Below, one piece after another: positions 25,057 through 37,090 of a stretch of 64,000 bases of DNA; the stretch's first letter is position 1; each line of letters opens with the position of its first letter. This stretch comes from Isoetes taiwanensis (taxonomy: Eukaryota > Streptophyta > Lycopodiopsida > Isoetales > Isoetaceae): assembly GCA_021234155.1 (NCBI GenBank), contig JAJEKV010000036.1:5838209-5902208 (forward strand). Direction: 5' to 3'. The notes below the pieces were generated by a model. The model had not been told where the DNA came from. It saw nothing but the letters and a program-made list of their open reading frames with translations, and did no database searches. The translations under genes were made by a program, and so were the position numbers.

Positions 25057-25962
25057 ATGATGAAATGGAAGGGACAGGGACCAATGATACTAATAGGAGA
25101 TCTAAATGCCAGGACAGGCCAGGAGCAAGCGCAATATACAAGCATAGATGAAACAAATGGACAATGGACCTACACAGCAAGATCACAAGAATGGAACAGA
25201 CAAACAGAGGACAGTGCAGAAGTCAATGCTAAAGGAGAACTACTGCTCGAGGTGTGCACAGCCACAGGGGCTATCATAGCCAATGGGGTACAGAAGTGGG
25301 CAGGATCAGGGAAGTTCACGAGTCAGAACATACATGGGAGAAGCATAGTAGATTACGTGATACTGAATGAGCATACATCGGGCATAGTGTCGAAACTTGT
25401 GCTCCTAGAATGGCCAATAGGAAAAAGGGAGAGTCATAGACCCATGCAGTTGACACTTACAGTGGATGAACAACTCAAAAATGAAGGACAACAGGGAAGA
25501 GAGAAAGACAGGGGAAAGCTGAAAATACAGTTCCAGAATAAACATGCAGATACATTTGTACAATCCATCAAAGAAAAAATGGGAAAATGGAAGTAGGAGG
25601 AGCATAGGGCAGATGAAAATGGGGATATGCTTAATGATATAACAGTGAAAGTGGCATTAGAAATTTTTAGAATAAGAAGAAGGAAAAAGAGAAATAATGC
25701 CTTCAAGGCCTCAATCTGGTACGACGATGAATGCAGGGAACAGAAAAGAAAAGTCAGGGCACTTAGAGGCAAAGAAACATATCAAGCTGAAAGAGTGGTA
25801 TATTTGAGAATGCTGAAAGCAAAGAGAAACAAAAACCTGATGCAGCACCAATGGGGACTAGCCAAACTACCCAAGAAACAACCTCGAAAATTCTGGAGAG
25901 GATTTAAAGGGAAGGGACAGGGGAATAGGAAAAGTGAAAACACACAAGGCGACATTATTGGA
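25057..25962 (+). pseudogene. LINE endonuclease-region fragment
   Basis: One frame runs across a TAG at 25594. It starts in an endonuclease/exonuclease/phosphatase domain (MILIGDLNARTGQ, then GRSIVDYVILNEH and the SHRPM His motif), followed by a basic, helical linker (WYDDECREQKRKVRALRG) as found before the reverse transcriptase of non-LTR elements. The 5' part and the whole reverse transcriptase are missing. The frame runs straight into the E1 LTR at 25963, so E1 inserted into an older LINE copy. Confidence 0.8.
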
Positions 25963-27578
25963 TGTGACGTTCCAGGGGAATATACGCCATAAATACGTAT
26001 ATTCCTGGACCCGTCACCGTACAAGTCTACCTATGTGGCCTTGTATGCCTTAGAAGGTGGCAAGGGGTGCACATCTAAGTTAATTGTTTAACTTAGACAA
26101 CCTTAGGATAAGGCCCATTTCCACATGGCCTTATCCTATTGGGGCAACTGCCACACGGCCTCACCCTAGTGGTGCCACGTGGCATCCCATGTGGACCCAA
26201 CCTATATTAACATAAACCCTAACCCTAGACCCTTTTCCCTGACCTAGCACCTGAACTCTCATCCACGTGCCCGAAACCCCGTTTCGAGCACTGTTCGTCA
26301 TAGTCTAGCCTGGAGCAGCAGCCCCTGGAAGGTGTGTATGATCGTAGAGGGAGCAAGCCTTCGAACCACGTCTAGAAGCATTGAGACGCCAGGAATGGGA
26401 GGAAGCGCTTTTGGAGGAGGTAGGTTGAGTAGAGTTCATGTTAGTTCATCTGGAAGTTAGCATTCCAGATGGGTTAGTGATTCGTGTCTAGAGTAGAGCC
26501 ACCCTAGATCCTTCGTTGAACATCTTGAACCCTAATCAACGGTTAGTTAGCTATGCATGATTAGATTAAGATGTTCATATGATGTTGATATTGATCATGA
26601 TGTGATGTATGTGATTGGTTGATCATGTTGCTCCTCTTGTATTGGGAAGGGGGGTAGAGACCTAGGGCCATATGTAGTATGCTCCTAGTGTAGATCCCTT
26701 AGTTCCTATTAGTTGCGGCCTGTGCATAGGAACCCACCGGGCTATGGAGGCTATGATGTGACTCAGCACCACATAACGGGGCTAGAGGCAAGATGGAGGG
26801 TGGATCCCTGCCGAGTGGGGGCTTTGGGGGATCCCATAGTGGGCTAGGCTTATGGTGGGTCACTTAGGTGTGGGTCGAGCATGGGTCCCACACCTCTGGG
26901 GCAATGGTGTCGCCACGCCTCTCAAGAGTTGCGGTGTCGGCTTGGCTCTTGTTTTGGGGGTTCGGTCGGGTGCGATGGCGTGTCGCCACGATTCTCTAGC
27001 GCCCGTGGAGCCTCTAGACCCCGGGAAGGGGAGATGCAACCCTTCCTACCTCATCGGACCAGGGAGATGCAACCTGGAGTAGTCCCGATGGGTGATGCCA
27101 TGGGATTGCGTATCCGGAAGGTTAGAGTCATGCCACAGCCTGATCTAGCTCATCTGCAAAGTATACACAGGAGGGGCGGATGGAGTGGTCAACCCTAGCC
27201 ATTGTCTTATGCCAGCCCCGCCATTGTCTGCTCTATCTTGAGGCCTAGCCAGTCAGTCGACTACCCTATGTGTCTGAGCCACGGGTAGGAGCTCTCATGT
27301 TTTATAGTATATGATTATGTTCTTTGCATCTATGGATATGCGGTTGAGCTACCCTCGAGGTAGCATATTGTATTGTATTGCTAGTTCTGACGTGTTTATG
27401 CTTCCGCTGTGATAGGAGCCCATAGGGGAAGGGCGCGCAAGACACACCAGTGTCCCCTTCCCCGCACTACTGAGTTCGGTCGAGTGGGATAGGCGGAGGG
27501 CCTCGCGGTTGTTGAGCGAGCAGGGATTTCTCGCCGAGTGTACGGTCGGGCACCGTATATTTAGCAGGGAGCGTCACA
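25963..27578 (+). repeat. E1 5' LTR
   Basis: Begins TGTGACG and ends CGTCACA, a perfect 7-bp terminal inverted pair, about 1,616 bp. The first 248 bp match 41703-41950. An inner block (TTGTATTGGGAAGGGGGGTA near 26636) is shared with the E2 LTR at about 45197, showing the two families are related. Confidence 0.9.
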
Positions 27579-27579
27579 A

Positions 27580-27591
27580 TGGTATCAGAGC
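27580..27591 (+). other. E1 primer-binding site
   Basis: TGGTATCAGAGC begins two bases after the LTR end. It matches the plant initiator Met-tRNA-type primer site. Confidence 0.9.
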
Positions 27592-28049
27592 GATGTTCTT
27601 GGTTGACCAAGAACTAGCACTGACCATGACCATGAAAGTAGTCTAACAGGCCTATTAGGGGTGTGAAATAAAAATTCCCACCATCGAACCTCGAAAATAA
27701 GGGAAAAATTTTTCTCTTAGGTATTGGGTCCGAAAGTAGGTTAAGAAGTGAATGAGTCAAATTCACCTTCTAGTAAAATTGGAGTGAAAATTATGCATCT
27801 GCATCAAATTTCACCTAAAATGGGTCGAAGAATCATGCCAATCGGAGACCCGAGTGAAAAATGGCGCAAATCCATAATTAACACTTCAAACCATTAGGAA
27901 ATTTGAAATTTTAAAGGTATAATACGAATTTAGTATATGTATTAAAAAAAAATTTAAACATATGTTAATAATAAGGGTACTATGGTGTAATTAATAAGGG
28001 GGGCTAATAAGTAGGCCTATTTATGGTAGGAGAATATTCCCAGGGACCC

Positions 28050-28063
28050 TCCTTTTTAAATAA
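28050..28063 (+). promoter_or_regulatory. Putative ORF1 promoter of E1
   Basis: TTTTTAAATAA at 28053-28063 lies about 95 bp before the ORF1 ATG and is followed by ACCTCATTTT at 28071-28080. The same TATA plus CCTCATTT layout precedes three other extra ORFs in the window; this copy has the least canonical TATA. Confidence 0.5.
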
Positions 28064-28151
28064 CCCTGACACCTCATTTTCCCTCCAACCCTTTCCTCCA
28101 CCATCTCTCTCTTGCTCAGCCTTACGTCACCCGTTTTCTAGACCGTCAAGT

Positions 28152-29242
28152 ATGGTTCGCACCAAACAGACAGCTAGGAAGTTCGACGAGCGACCCACGC
28201 TCTCGATGGCGCAGGTAGCAGCGGGACGCCATACGAAGAAAATCCCGGAGCACCTTCGACCTAAGAAGGGGGAAGAGGAGCTTCCCTCGGCGGCGACTTT
28301 TAAAACTATCACGATGCCGAGGAGGAGGCGCCCTAGCAGCAGCAGCTCTTCGTCGGGCGGCACCAGAGAACCTGGCGAAGTCCCGCCATTTTGGGCCTCT
28401 ACCTGACACGGAGGTAGAGGAGCAGTAGAAGAGCAAAGTTGAAGGGCGGCCCTTCAAACCAAGAAGAAGGGCAAGGAGAAGGTTGCCGAGTGGCCTAAGA
28501 GAGGGTCAAGAGGAAGAAGAGAGAGCGGAGCGGAGCTAAGGGAGCAGGAAAGAAGGACGAAGAGAAGAAACGACGGCCTCACCGACCGGCCGTTATTGAA
28601 GAACCCGCCGTGAGGAGGAAGCGGGAGGAGGAGGAAGAAGCGGAGGTAGAAGCGTAAGATCCAGGAAGACGAGCGCCACGGGAACCCTCAAACCTCGGAC
28701 GCTAGACCACCTTACCCGGTGGCCCAAGCCACCCAAGGTGGTCAAGAAGCGTATAGGGGCGAAATCGCTCGCCTCGGCCTCAAGGAGGAGCGCGTGACGC
28801 CGCCTCAAAGCATACCAGAATACCTCCGCCTAAGTGGGACGCAGGTATAATGACCGGTATTGCCATCGTAACGCCGACCGCCACGCGGAAGAAGGGGGCG
28901 CCCGAGCAAGAACCCCAAGCCGCCACCACCGGAGAAGCGAGAAGAAAGGTCCATCACGGGCCTAATTCTCCGCCCGCCCGTGTTTTCCGGGAGATTAGGC
29001 ACTTTCAACAGTGCACTAATCTCCTGATTAGGAAGGCACCATTCGAGCGGCTCATGCGGGAGGTGATGCGAGACGCGTCCCAGACTATAGGACGCCGTCG
29101 CAACCTGTGTTGTAGTTGCGAGGTAGAGGCTGAGCTCACCCGACTCTTTGAGGAGTCAAACCCTGCGCAATCCACGAAGAGGGTAACCCCGATGCCCAAG
29201 GATCTATACTTGGCGCGTCGCATCCGCAAGGAATACCCTTGA
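28152..29242 (+). pseudogene. E1 ORF1: histone H3-like protein with long inserted linker
   Basis: The ATG at 28152 starts MVRTKQTARKFDERP. Residues 2-10 match the histone H3 N-tail except Ala1 to Val, keeping K4 and the QTARK context of K9. A Ser-run and a charged Lys/Arg/Glu linker follow, broken by frameshifts and stops between 28406 and 28850. The end (28850-29242) is an H3 core: TRKKGAP (compare the K27 region), the alphaN helix REIRHFQQCTNLLIRK, alpha1 PFERLMREVMRD, an alpha2 that keeps LFEES, and TPMPKDLYLARRIRKEYP for L2-alpha3. The first half of alpha2 looks scrambled. In the cell such a protein would be expected in the nucleus and might pair with H4; that is inference. The H3 assignment is firm, but this copy cannot be translated intact. 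Confidence 0.85.
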
Positions 29243-29446
29243 GGATGCAGTTTTGTATAAATTAATGTAATTGTTAAGTTTTCCTCTATAAATATAAAAT
29301 TTGTTGTAAACTGAATTCAATTTTTGCATAAAAGTGTGTTTAAGTTGCTCAAATTTTAATTTAATTGTAGCCATCATGATTGTAAGCGTCCAAATAGGGT
29401 AAAGTAGGCAAATTAGTTAAATTTTGGCCAGAACAACCGAAATCGG

Positions 29447-29519
29447 AAGGCTGTGCGAAAATGGCCTTTCCGCCCTTCACGGAAGGCCCAAATTCGCATA
29501 GCCATCCGGTTTCGCCATG
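29447..29519. repeat. Hairpin repeat, E1 copy 1
   Basis: Arms GGCTGTGCGAAAATGGCC and GGCCCAAATTCGCATAGCC pair over roughly 24 bp around a short CCCTTCA loop. A near-identical copy in the same orientation lies at 33727-33793. Confidence 0.8.
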
Positions 29520-29648
29520 TCAGCCCAAGTTTTGCCCAATTAGCCCAGGGGAAGATCCAAATTAGGCTAGAAAATCCTAAATAAGTATGCTAGAATCTTC
29601 AAATTTTCCAAAACTCCTAATAGAAGTCTCAACAGTCGAAATCGGAAG

Positions 29649-29715
29649 CATTAGGGCGGATTTGGGGTCTCAAAATGGCCCTTATCTTGGATGCCAGAAT
29701 TCCACGTCATGTTTC
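29649..29715. repeat. Left arm of long inverted repeat
   Basis: CATTAGGGCGGATTTGGGGT and the following 45 bp match the reverse complement of 33670-33726, with small gaps. Possible terminal inverted repeats of an inserted DNA element of about 4 kb. Confidence 0.65.
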
Positions 29716-30539
29716 TCGCGACCAATGATGTTTGCGCATTTTTTTCCAAAGTCAGTATTAGTTGGCAAGTAGAAAGAGGAGCAGGGCTTACTTGGCATCC
29801 ACATGGCTTAAATTTCATAGGACATGTTTGTGCATTCATTGCAACCACATTAATGGCCCGCATTTTTCGAAAATCGTATCGCGGACCAAAATAATGGCTA
29901 CTTTTTCGCCCTCTCGTGCACATGCCCACATGCACCAACCACTTTTTCAAATTTTGGCACCAAGATTTCCATTGTTCACATTAGCGCCCTTCGTGCATCC
30001 TCTCTCCTTAAGCTCTTCATTTGGAATCCAAGTCTCCAATAGTGTGCGTGTGTTTTTATGGGCGAGCATAGAGTTAAGCAACAACGGCGAGGCGATGTCT
30101 TGGACAAACAAGCGTATGTTACATGCCATGTTTTACTACCCAAATTTTCATTACGAAGTTTTCCTACTTTTCACTCTTCCCATTCATCGTATTGCTCCAC
30201 GCCATTCATTCTTACAATTCAACGACCGTCCGTATCTCTAATTGCATCCATCATTGCTCCTAGTACTCCCTACATTGCTTCTGCAGTTCATCACTTACAA
30301 AACAATAAAGGCATGACCGGTGGAAGGATATCTATCCATAGGCTTGTGGGTGAGAATGCTATCCTTAACGAAGGATGACTATGGAGTTACATCGCGGGGC
30401 GACATTCATACATAATGAATAGGTAGAACTATAGGGTTCAAAATAAATGCTATGGATAGTATATTGCAAAAACAAAAAGGGAAGGGGGGGAAGGGGTTTG
30501 AAGAGGAGGATATTTGCAAATTTGCACCCTCAATAATAC

Positions 30540-31985
30540 ATGGATCACACCATGCGAAAATGCATATGCACTTTGTAAATGTGTAGTGAGATTTCGGCGT
30601 CATGTGATCCTTGCTTCTTTTCTTCCCTCTTCTTGATTTATATTCACTCACTTGAATCAAATATTTTTCTTTGGGCTATATTTATCGGATGTCGGGGATT
30701 TGGGACTAGGGAAAAGCATTATCGCATCGTTGTTGTCTAACATATGGACATAAGAGACATGCTTTTCCAAGATATACATTCGGGGCAATGGGCATCTAGT
30801 TTTACGTTTGTAAAATTGTGGGAGCCGAGCTTGAAAGTCGTCCCATGACCTCGTTTAAGCGAATTGTGCAAGCCTTATGAGAATGGTGTCCTTGCAATGA
30901 AGAAATGTTTGATAAGACGTGCATCCAGGGTTGTTGAAAAAATGAGCTACAAAATATTTGCTCCATTAGAGGTGTTTACTAATGCCACGACACAAAAGCT
31001 CCAAAGACATATTGTATAAAATGTCGCTTTCATGAGCCTTTGGATCAGTTAACTCAAAGTGTCACATATGGAAACATTGTTAGGTTTGATAAAATAACAT
31101 AAAAATCTTATTTAATAAAGCTTTGGTTGTTGGTAAAGTGTTGGCTTATTGATTATGTGTTTGTATTTTGCTTTGGGACCCTCTTTGAAAAAGTTTAGTT
31201 CATAAAACATAATATAACTTGGAATGATACATATTTTATATGCAAATGAGAGACTATTGATGAGGGACTTGGTGTTATTATCTAGTGACAACAAACAAGA
31301 AAGTGGATCACACCATGCGAATTTAGTATATTCCAACCTTTTAGCTTATACAAAATTAAGCTTTGGTGTGATCTTTTTGGAAAAACATGACTTCCTATAG
31401 TAAAATTACTTTGATTATATTTTAATAAAAGAAATATATATGTGTCTTATTTGAAGTTAAGTGTGGATATATGACGTGCTCATTTATTGATAAAGTGTTT
31501 GCTTTTTGAAAAGGGCTAATAACTTTATGTACTACTAGAGTTGGTAAAGTATTTTAGATGCAAATAGGATGCTTGATGTGATCCTTCTAAAAAAAAAAGA
31601 TATGCTCTTTGAAAAGGACTAATAACTTTATGCACTTGGGGTGGTAAAGCATTAAATGAGAAGGGGTACTTGTGTTTAATTTTAATTTGACAACAAATAA
31701 AGAAAGTGGATCACACGATGCTTAATTTAGTGTGTTCAATTTTTTTTGCATATGTACTTTTCACTTGGTGTGATCCTTCTTGAAAAATAATATGCTCTTT
31801 GAAAAGGGATAATGACTTATGTACTTAAGAGTGGTAAAGCATTTTAGATACAAATAGGAATGAGTACTTGTGTTTAATTTTAATTTGACAACAAATAAGA
31901 AAGTGGATCACACCATGCGAATTTAGTGTGTCCCTTTTTTTTTTGCATATGTATTATTAAGCTTGGTGTGATCCATCTTGAAAAA
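30540..31985. repeat. Dispersed GGATCACACC hairpin-like repeats
   Basis: GTGGATCACACCATGCGAAT or a variant occurs near 30540, 31300, 31706 and 31904. Each of the last three is followed 40-70 bp later by the inverse phrase TTGGTGTGATC (about 31363, 31753, 31963). Units are AT-rich, diverged and spaced about 200-400 bp. Confidence 0.7.
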
Positions 31986-33669
31986 AAAATAGCTTTCAAG
32001 TAAAAAGGAAAGAAAGAAATATCTTATTTAAAGTGTAAAGTGTTAGTATATAAAGTGTTGGTTTATTAAAATACTATTTGTTTTACGCTAAGTTGTAAGT
32101 TGAATATTTGTGTTTCTATTTACTTTTTACGCATAAGGATCATACAGGTAATTTCTTATATGCAATTACTTCAGCATGAAGATTTTGATCATATGATCCT
32201 CTTTAAACAAGGATGGCTTTGACCTTCAATGTTCATAAATTTTATGAATGTTTGCATATAAGAATGTCACATATCATATTTTCTTAAAAATGGTCATCAA
32301 ATGGATAACTAGTCAAAGAGTTCTTCTACTACTTAAAGAGTTTCAAGACTCATTTTGCTATAATTTAAATAGCAATAGAGTTTTAAAGGAATCTATTGTT
32401 AAAGGTAGTCAAAGCCTTCTTGTATTAGCGGTATCTAAACACAAACACCATAACCTTTGTACTTCAAGAATGTATAAACCCTTCACATTGCAAAGTATAA
32501 TGTCATTTATTAGCATCTTCACGGACATTTCCCTTCCTTATCGGAAGCGGCTCATCTCAAGGAGGCGATTCGATTAGAATGCCTTCATCCTCTCTCAATC
32601 TCTCACAATATCCTAGGAGGCCGAGTTACCGTCACCACAAAATCGGACTAAACTTGAAACGTCCCGAAATGGCGGTTTCTTGCCACTCAACGGATCCAAT
32701 GGATATAAACCGCCATCCGCCCGAGATGTCAACACTTTTTGAGCCCTGCAAGACACAACACGTCAAGGTCTAAGTTCTTATTTTTAGACCTCTTTTTGCG
32801 ATTGAAGGCTGGAGCATATTCGTGAGTCGGGTTGGATCCTTATCCACACATCATTTGGAGCTTCCATATCTGCGTGGATCGCATACGGCTGAAATGAAGG
32901 TGTACAATTTGTATGCCCCACAATTAAGCCGTGTGAGCCGAACGTCCCCATTACTAACCTCGTTTTTTGAAATTTGCAACGTGCATATGGAAATCGAAAA
33001 GTCCATTCTCCTACAATCCATGCTTTTTATACATTAAGCAAATTCAAATTTTGAATTGTAGGGGCGAAAAGCCTGTATTGGGATGAAGTAAAGATCCCGG
33101 TTAATGCTGGGTTCATGGATGAATAACGAAGCTACCGGGCTTAAAACACAACGAACTTGGGCTGAGGCAAAAAATTCAGCCCGTTTTGGAAAATCAGCCC
33201 TTGCAAGATCCAACTTGCGTTAGGCTGATGCACGTGCGCTGAATTTTTAAATCTTCGACTCCCCGCCGAACTCGGCGGAGGGCCTAAACTTCTCCATGTG
33301 AACCACCCCAAAGAAGCAGCATGGCCTACCGAAATGAAAGTCGATACAAAGCTTCAACCTACACATTCAAATTTTGAAATGTGGAAGGCGGAAGCTTGTA
33401 TGGCCATAACCTCTAAATGAAAATAAGCGCAAGAATCGGTGACGCGACGCTTGGTATCCGACAAACCAAGAGGCACCGCCATGAGTTGCGGTATGCTATA
33501 ATGCAAGTGGCTTTTTAGAAGCCCACATGTTGCATCAGCTGTCGACAACCAACGTAATTAAATACATATGGCCATGAATGCTAATCCCCTTATTTAGGAG
33601 AATATTCCAAGTAAATCTGTAATGATGAGATTTTGGTATCCTAGGTGGCATGGGAAAAAAGGAGCGGAA

Positions 33670-33726
33670 ATATGACGTGGAATGGCTGATAGGAGGCCAT
33701 TTTCAGACCCCAAATCCGCCCTAATG
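33670..33726. repeat. Right arm of long inverted repeat
   Basis: Reverse complement of the arm at 29649-29715, ending CAAATCCGCCCTAATGG immediately before the second E1 hairpin. Confidence 0.65.
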
Positions 33727-33793
33727 GCTGTGCGAAAATGGCCCTTCCGCCCTCCACGGAAGGCCCAAATTCGCATAGCCACCCGGTTTCACC
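33727..33793. repeat. Hairpin repeat, E1 copy 2
   Basis: Same sequence and orientation as 29447-29519 with a few substitutions. It lies about 170 bp upstream of the ORF2 TATA box. Confidence 0.8.
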
Positions 33794-33965
33794 CAATTTT
33801 TGCCTAGATTGATCAATTCTCATCCAACAAACTGCCATGTAGTATTTCTTGCTTTGCTTTGCTTAGAACTGCACTTCATGGTAGCTCATTTGGACAACCA
33901 TGGCCATAGATTGAAGTCTTCCCCCATCAGGAACCCTTGTGCACGGAACCCGAGCACCCCTAGTC

Positions 33966-33995
33966 TATAAAAGGGCCCTCATTTGTCATTTTTCT
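33966..33995 (+). promoter_or_regulatory. Putative ORF2 promoter of E1
   Basis: TATAAAAGGGCCCTCATTTG starts here, 118 bp upstream of the ORF2 ATG. A similar block precedes ORF2 of E2' (61397) and ORF1 of E2 (46639), so the motif is conserved across copies rather than a chance AT run. Confidence 0.7.
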
Positions 33996-34083
33996 CCCCA
34001 TCAGAACTGCTCTCAGCCCCTTTGGCAATTTTCTAGCCCTTTGCTTATTCCCATCAGCCATTTTTCATAGCCATCTCTGCTCA

Positions 34084-35609
34084 ATGGCGCCATCAAACTT
34101 TGTTAGATGGTATAATGAGGTCAATCACATCTGTGGAGCTCCCCTCACTGAGCAAGCCTTCCATGTCTTTGATCATCTCTTTGATCTTCATGCCACATTG
34201 ACTAGAACTCCCTATTACACCGACATTATTTGCCAGTATGATCAACAGGTCTTACCTTGGGAAGTTAGTCTGCCACCTAGGGGAGGGAAATGGGTATCTC
34301 TAGACTCTCTGTCCCCAAGCCATAGGAGGGATCTAGGATCAAGAATAAGTTATGGGATAGAACCGAAACATGCCGGGCTACATGACACCGTGAAGCATCA
34401 TAGGCATAGGTAACGTCTCAAACCAAGCGACCTTTAGCTTTGTTCATGCAAAGCAGGCGGTTAACCAACCGGGGAGCCGCCAATTCGACCTTTGGATTTG
34501 GCACCTCGACACTCTAAAGACAGAGATAGGCATCCACGAGATCGAGACCGCTGGAGTCTAATACTACGGCTCCACATCGGGAAACACCTATGTTGCAGAT
34601 TGAGCAGGATTACGAAGAGGAAGAGGAAGAGAACCCAGGTTGGGAGATGAGGGAGGCAAGAAGGATGGAGAGGCGTCTGGCTCGGCAACAGGAAGTACTA
34701 AGGCGAGACTTCGAGCCGCCAAGGGGTATCACGGCCCTCACTCCGGTGATCATCGACGGTGAGGAGTACATATTCGCCAACGACATCCTCAACCTTCCCT
34801 ATTGTCAAGAAGAAGGCCTTAGGACCGATGAGCTCCTAAGCCTAATGGCAAAGGAATAGGGCAGCGACTTCATCGACTATGATTACCAAGAAATTCCAAG
34901 GGAGGTAGCCGAGCGACATTCCTACGCCGGGACAACTATATCAGACATTCAAGCCTACCAACAGATAAGGCAGATGTATCAGCAGCAGCAACCCATCATT
35001 CCAGAGGAGGAATTCCAGGAGATCCAAAGCAGGTTGTACAAGCCGGGAAGAGGCCCAAGCTCAAGCCGACCAGTGCGCTCTAGGAGCATGCAGGAAGCAT
35101 CTGGCAGCATCAATCTGGAGAACGCAGCAACAATGTGGAGGGACCACGAGGATCTCGTCGCATTAGATGTTTTCGGCGAAGCTGCTCAAAGGAGGGGTAC
35201 GGGAACTGCGGCGGGAGGCAGGGATAAATCACTCAGGTACTATCTTCCGGTCCTTAGCCAAGGACAGATGGTGGTTCTACACAAGGAGTTCAGCCCAAGA
35301 GGGGAAGAATCCGTGGCGCTCCTCATAGCACTCTCAGGCTTCGGACAACATGCCAAGATGGATTACGGAATAGACCATGTCATCCTCTTCAAGAGATCCG
35401 TAGCACTTCATGCTCTCGACTTCGCAAGAGGCCACCTCAGGGACGCACACTTGTCAGTAGTGGCAGCAACTGCACCAGAACTTCCAGCACCTCAGATGGC
35501 AAGAGCATTAGAGGGAGGATCGGCGGCAAGAATCCTGCAGAACGTTGGCAAGGGGATAGGTTTGAAGAATGTGAAGAACTTCTTCAAGTCCATGAGGAAG
35601 CACCATTGA
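34084..35609 (+). pseudogene. E1 ORF2: possible H2B-H2A-like doublet
   Basis: Two blocks: 34084-34413 (MAPSNFVRWYNEVNHICGAP...) and, in another frame, 34590-35609, which is open except for a TAG at 34857. The N-terminal FVRWYNEVNHICG...FDHLFDLHA aligns loosely with H2B alpha1-alpha2 (compare QVHPDTG...NDIFERIA). The middle is Glu-rich (EEEEEENPGWEMREARR), then Gln-rich, with an RYYLPVLSQGQMVVLHKEF segment. The C-terminus ALDFARGHLRD...PAPQMARAL...ARILQNVGKGIG has the spacing of H2A alpha2-alpha3 and C-terminal tail. E2' carries a homologue in the same place. The histone reading is my own alignment by eye and is weak for the N-terminus; a novel family is the alternative. Gag is encoded separately downstream, so this is not the main gag domain. 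Confidence 0.55.
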
Positions 35610-35930
35610 AGAAATATGCTTTGTTAACTAATTAAAGTGTATTGAAAATTCTCTCTTCAGTTATTACCATATAATTCATCAAATGTATTTCTATATACTA
35701 ATTAATGTCTTACCATGATCTTGACTTGTAAGTGGAATTTTCATATGATTTCTTTTGTACCTAACAACGATTCAATTGTAAGCAAGAATGATTAGTGTGT
35801 ACTTTAAATAACAAACATTGATGATTAATCCTTGCAGGAAGGAACACAGGCTCAGGTTCTCAAGGCCGACATCACCAGTGGGTACCCAGAAACCTATTTG
35901 GACATGATCAAGATGATAACAACCATTTAA
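35610..35930 (+). other. AT-rich spacer with possible intron acceptor
   Basis: Separates ORF2 from gag. ATGATTAATCCTTGCAG at 35822-35838 looks like a 3' splice site, and CTTGTAAGTGG near 35726 like a 5' site, so gag-pol might be made from a spliced transcript or from its own transcript. Confidence 0.35.
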
Positions 35931-37090
35931 ATGACGCCGGAAGCAATCAATGCAAGGCTCGGTCGTGATGAGGAATCGATGCATCACCTGATCCATCGGG
36001 CCACCCCATTGATGAATGCCCAAGAATATGCACTGCTCCACCACCACCTCCACCGCTACCTCGGCAAGGCATCGAGGAAGGTCCACAGCCGGAGGGGCAG
36101 GACAATCAGGGAAATGCCAGAGACAGGAAAAGGAAAAGGAGAAACAGAAGGAGTCCAACATCACCTAGCTCCAGTTCATCAGACACTTCAGACAGTCAAG
36201 ACAGTTCTAGCTCAGAAAGTGAGTCGGATACTCTACAGGTAAGACCCAGGGCAAGGAAGGAAGATGACTATCAAAAGAAAGTTGGCAGTGCTATGAGCAA
36301 TGTGTGGAAGACTAGGAAGTTGGGTCAGTTCTCAGGGAAGGACAGGTCAGATATGGAGGCAGAAGCCTGGCTTGATGAGATGGAAGAGTTCGACAACTCT
36401 TATGGCATGAAGGATAAGGATATAGGGAAAGTTGCTACAGCAAACTTGATAGGAGCAGCTAGAATCTGGTGGAAAGGCTATGCAAAGTCCAACAAGCTCA
36501 AAAGGACAGTTGCAGATTCAAGACCTTCAGCAAGGCCTTTCGCAGACATTATGTGCCTAAGTCACATACTAGCAAAAGCGAGATCCAAAGAATTCTACAG
36601 ATTGAACCAGGGTACCTTGTCAGTAGCAAAGTACACATAAGAATTCATAACGACTCAGCTCCATGTTCTGAGTTTTCGTAAGGCAAGCGTTTTAAACTTA
36701 CATTGAGGGACTGAACAAGAATATCAAAAGGCTAGTCCGAAAGCAATCAACCCAAAGTCAGTAGCAGAAGCCGAGGATAAAGCCATAAGTTTGGAAGAAG
36801 CTCCAAGCAACACCGTGAGAGAAACAACCGGCCTTCAAAGGGAAGTCAACAGGCGCATCAAGGGCGCACTAGAGTAAGCAATCAGCAACCACGCATCGAG
36901 GCCAAAGAAAGAAGGAAGAGCTGTGGTAAGAACTTTGGGGACCGTGAAGCTGCGGGAACGCATCGGGGCAGCATGTTAAAGCCGTATTCTAGACAGCCCG
37001 ACGAAAAGAGAAGAGACAGAATGTATTGAGAAAAAGCTATGTTTCAGGTGCTTCCAGCCGGGCAACCAACACATGATTGCCCATTCGTCA
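35931..37090 (+). pseudogene. E1 gag
   Basis: A Ser/Arg-rich start (KRKRRNRRS, then SSSSSDTSDSQDSSSSESES) leads into a retrotransposon Gag domain: KLGQFSGKDRSDMEAEAWLD, then NLIGAARIWWKGYAK and, after a frameshift near 36480, FSKAFRRHYVPKS. Near 37040-37098 a remnant zinc knuckle reads CFRCFQPGNQHMIAHSSC, with the last positions altered. Frame changes and stops break it. A matching VIWWKDYG segment is seen at the very end of the window in E2'. Confidence 0.8.

Larger units (their letters stand above)
29243..33900. other. E1 ORF1-ORF2 intergenic block, likely containing an insertion
   Basis: No coding domain recognised. Hairpin repeats sit at both ends (29447 and 33727). Inside them an inverted pair, 29649-29715 and 33670-33726, encloses about 4 kb of AT-rich sequence with GGATCACACC repeats. 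In E2' the corresponding ORF1-ORF2 gap is only about 0.7 kb, so most of this block was probably inserted later. Confidence 0.55.

Noticed and set aside
34084-35609. ORF2 as the element's gag
   Set aside because: A typical Gag domain with IWWKGYAK and a remnant zinc knuckle is encoded separately downstream in E1, and begins again after ORF2 in E2'.
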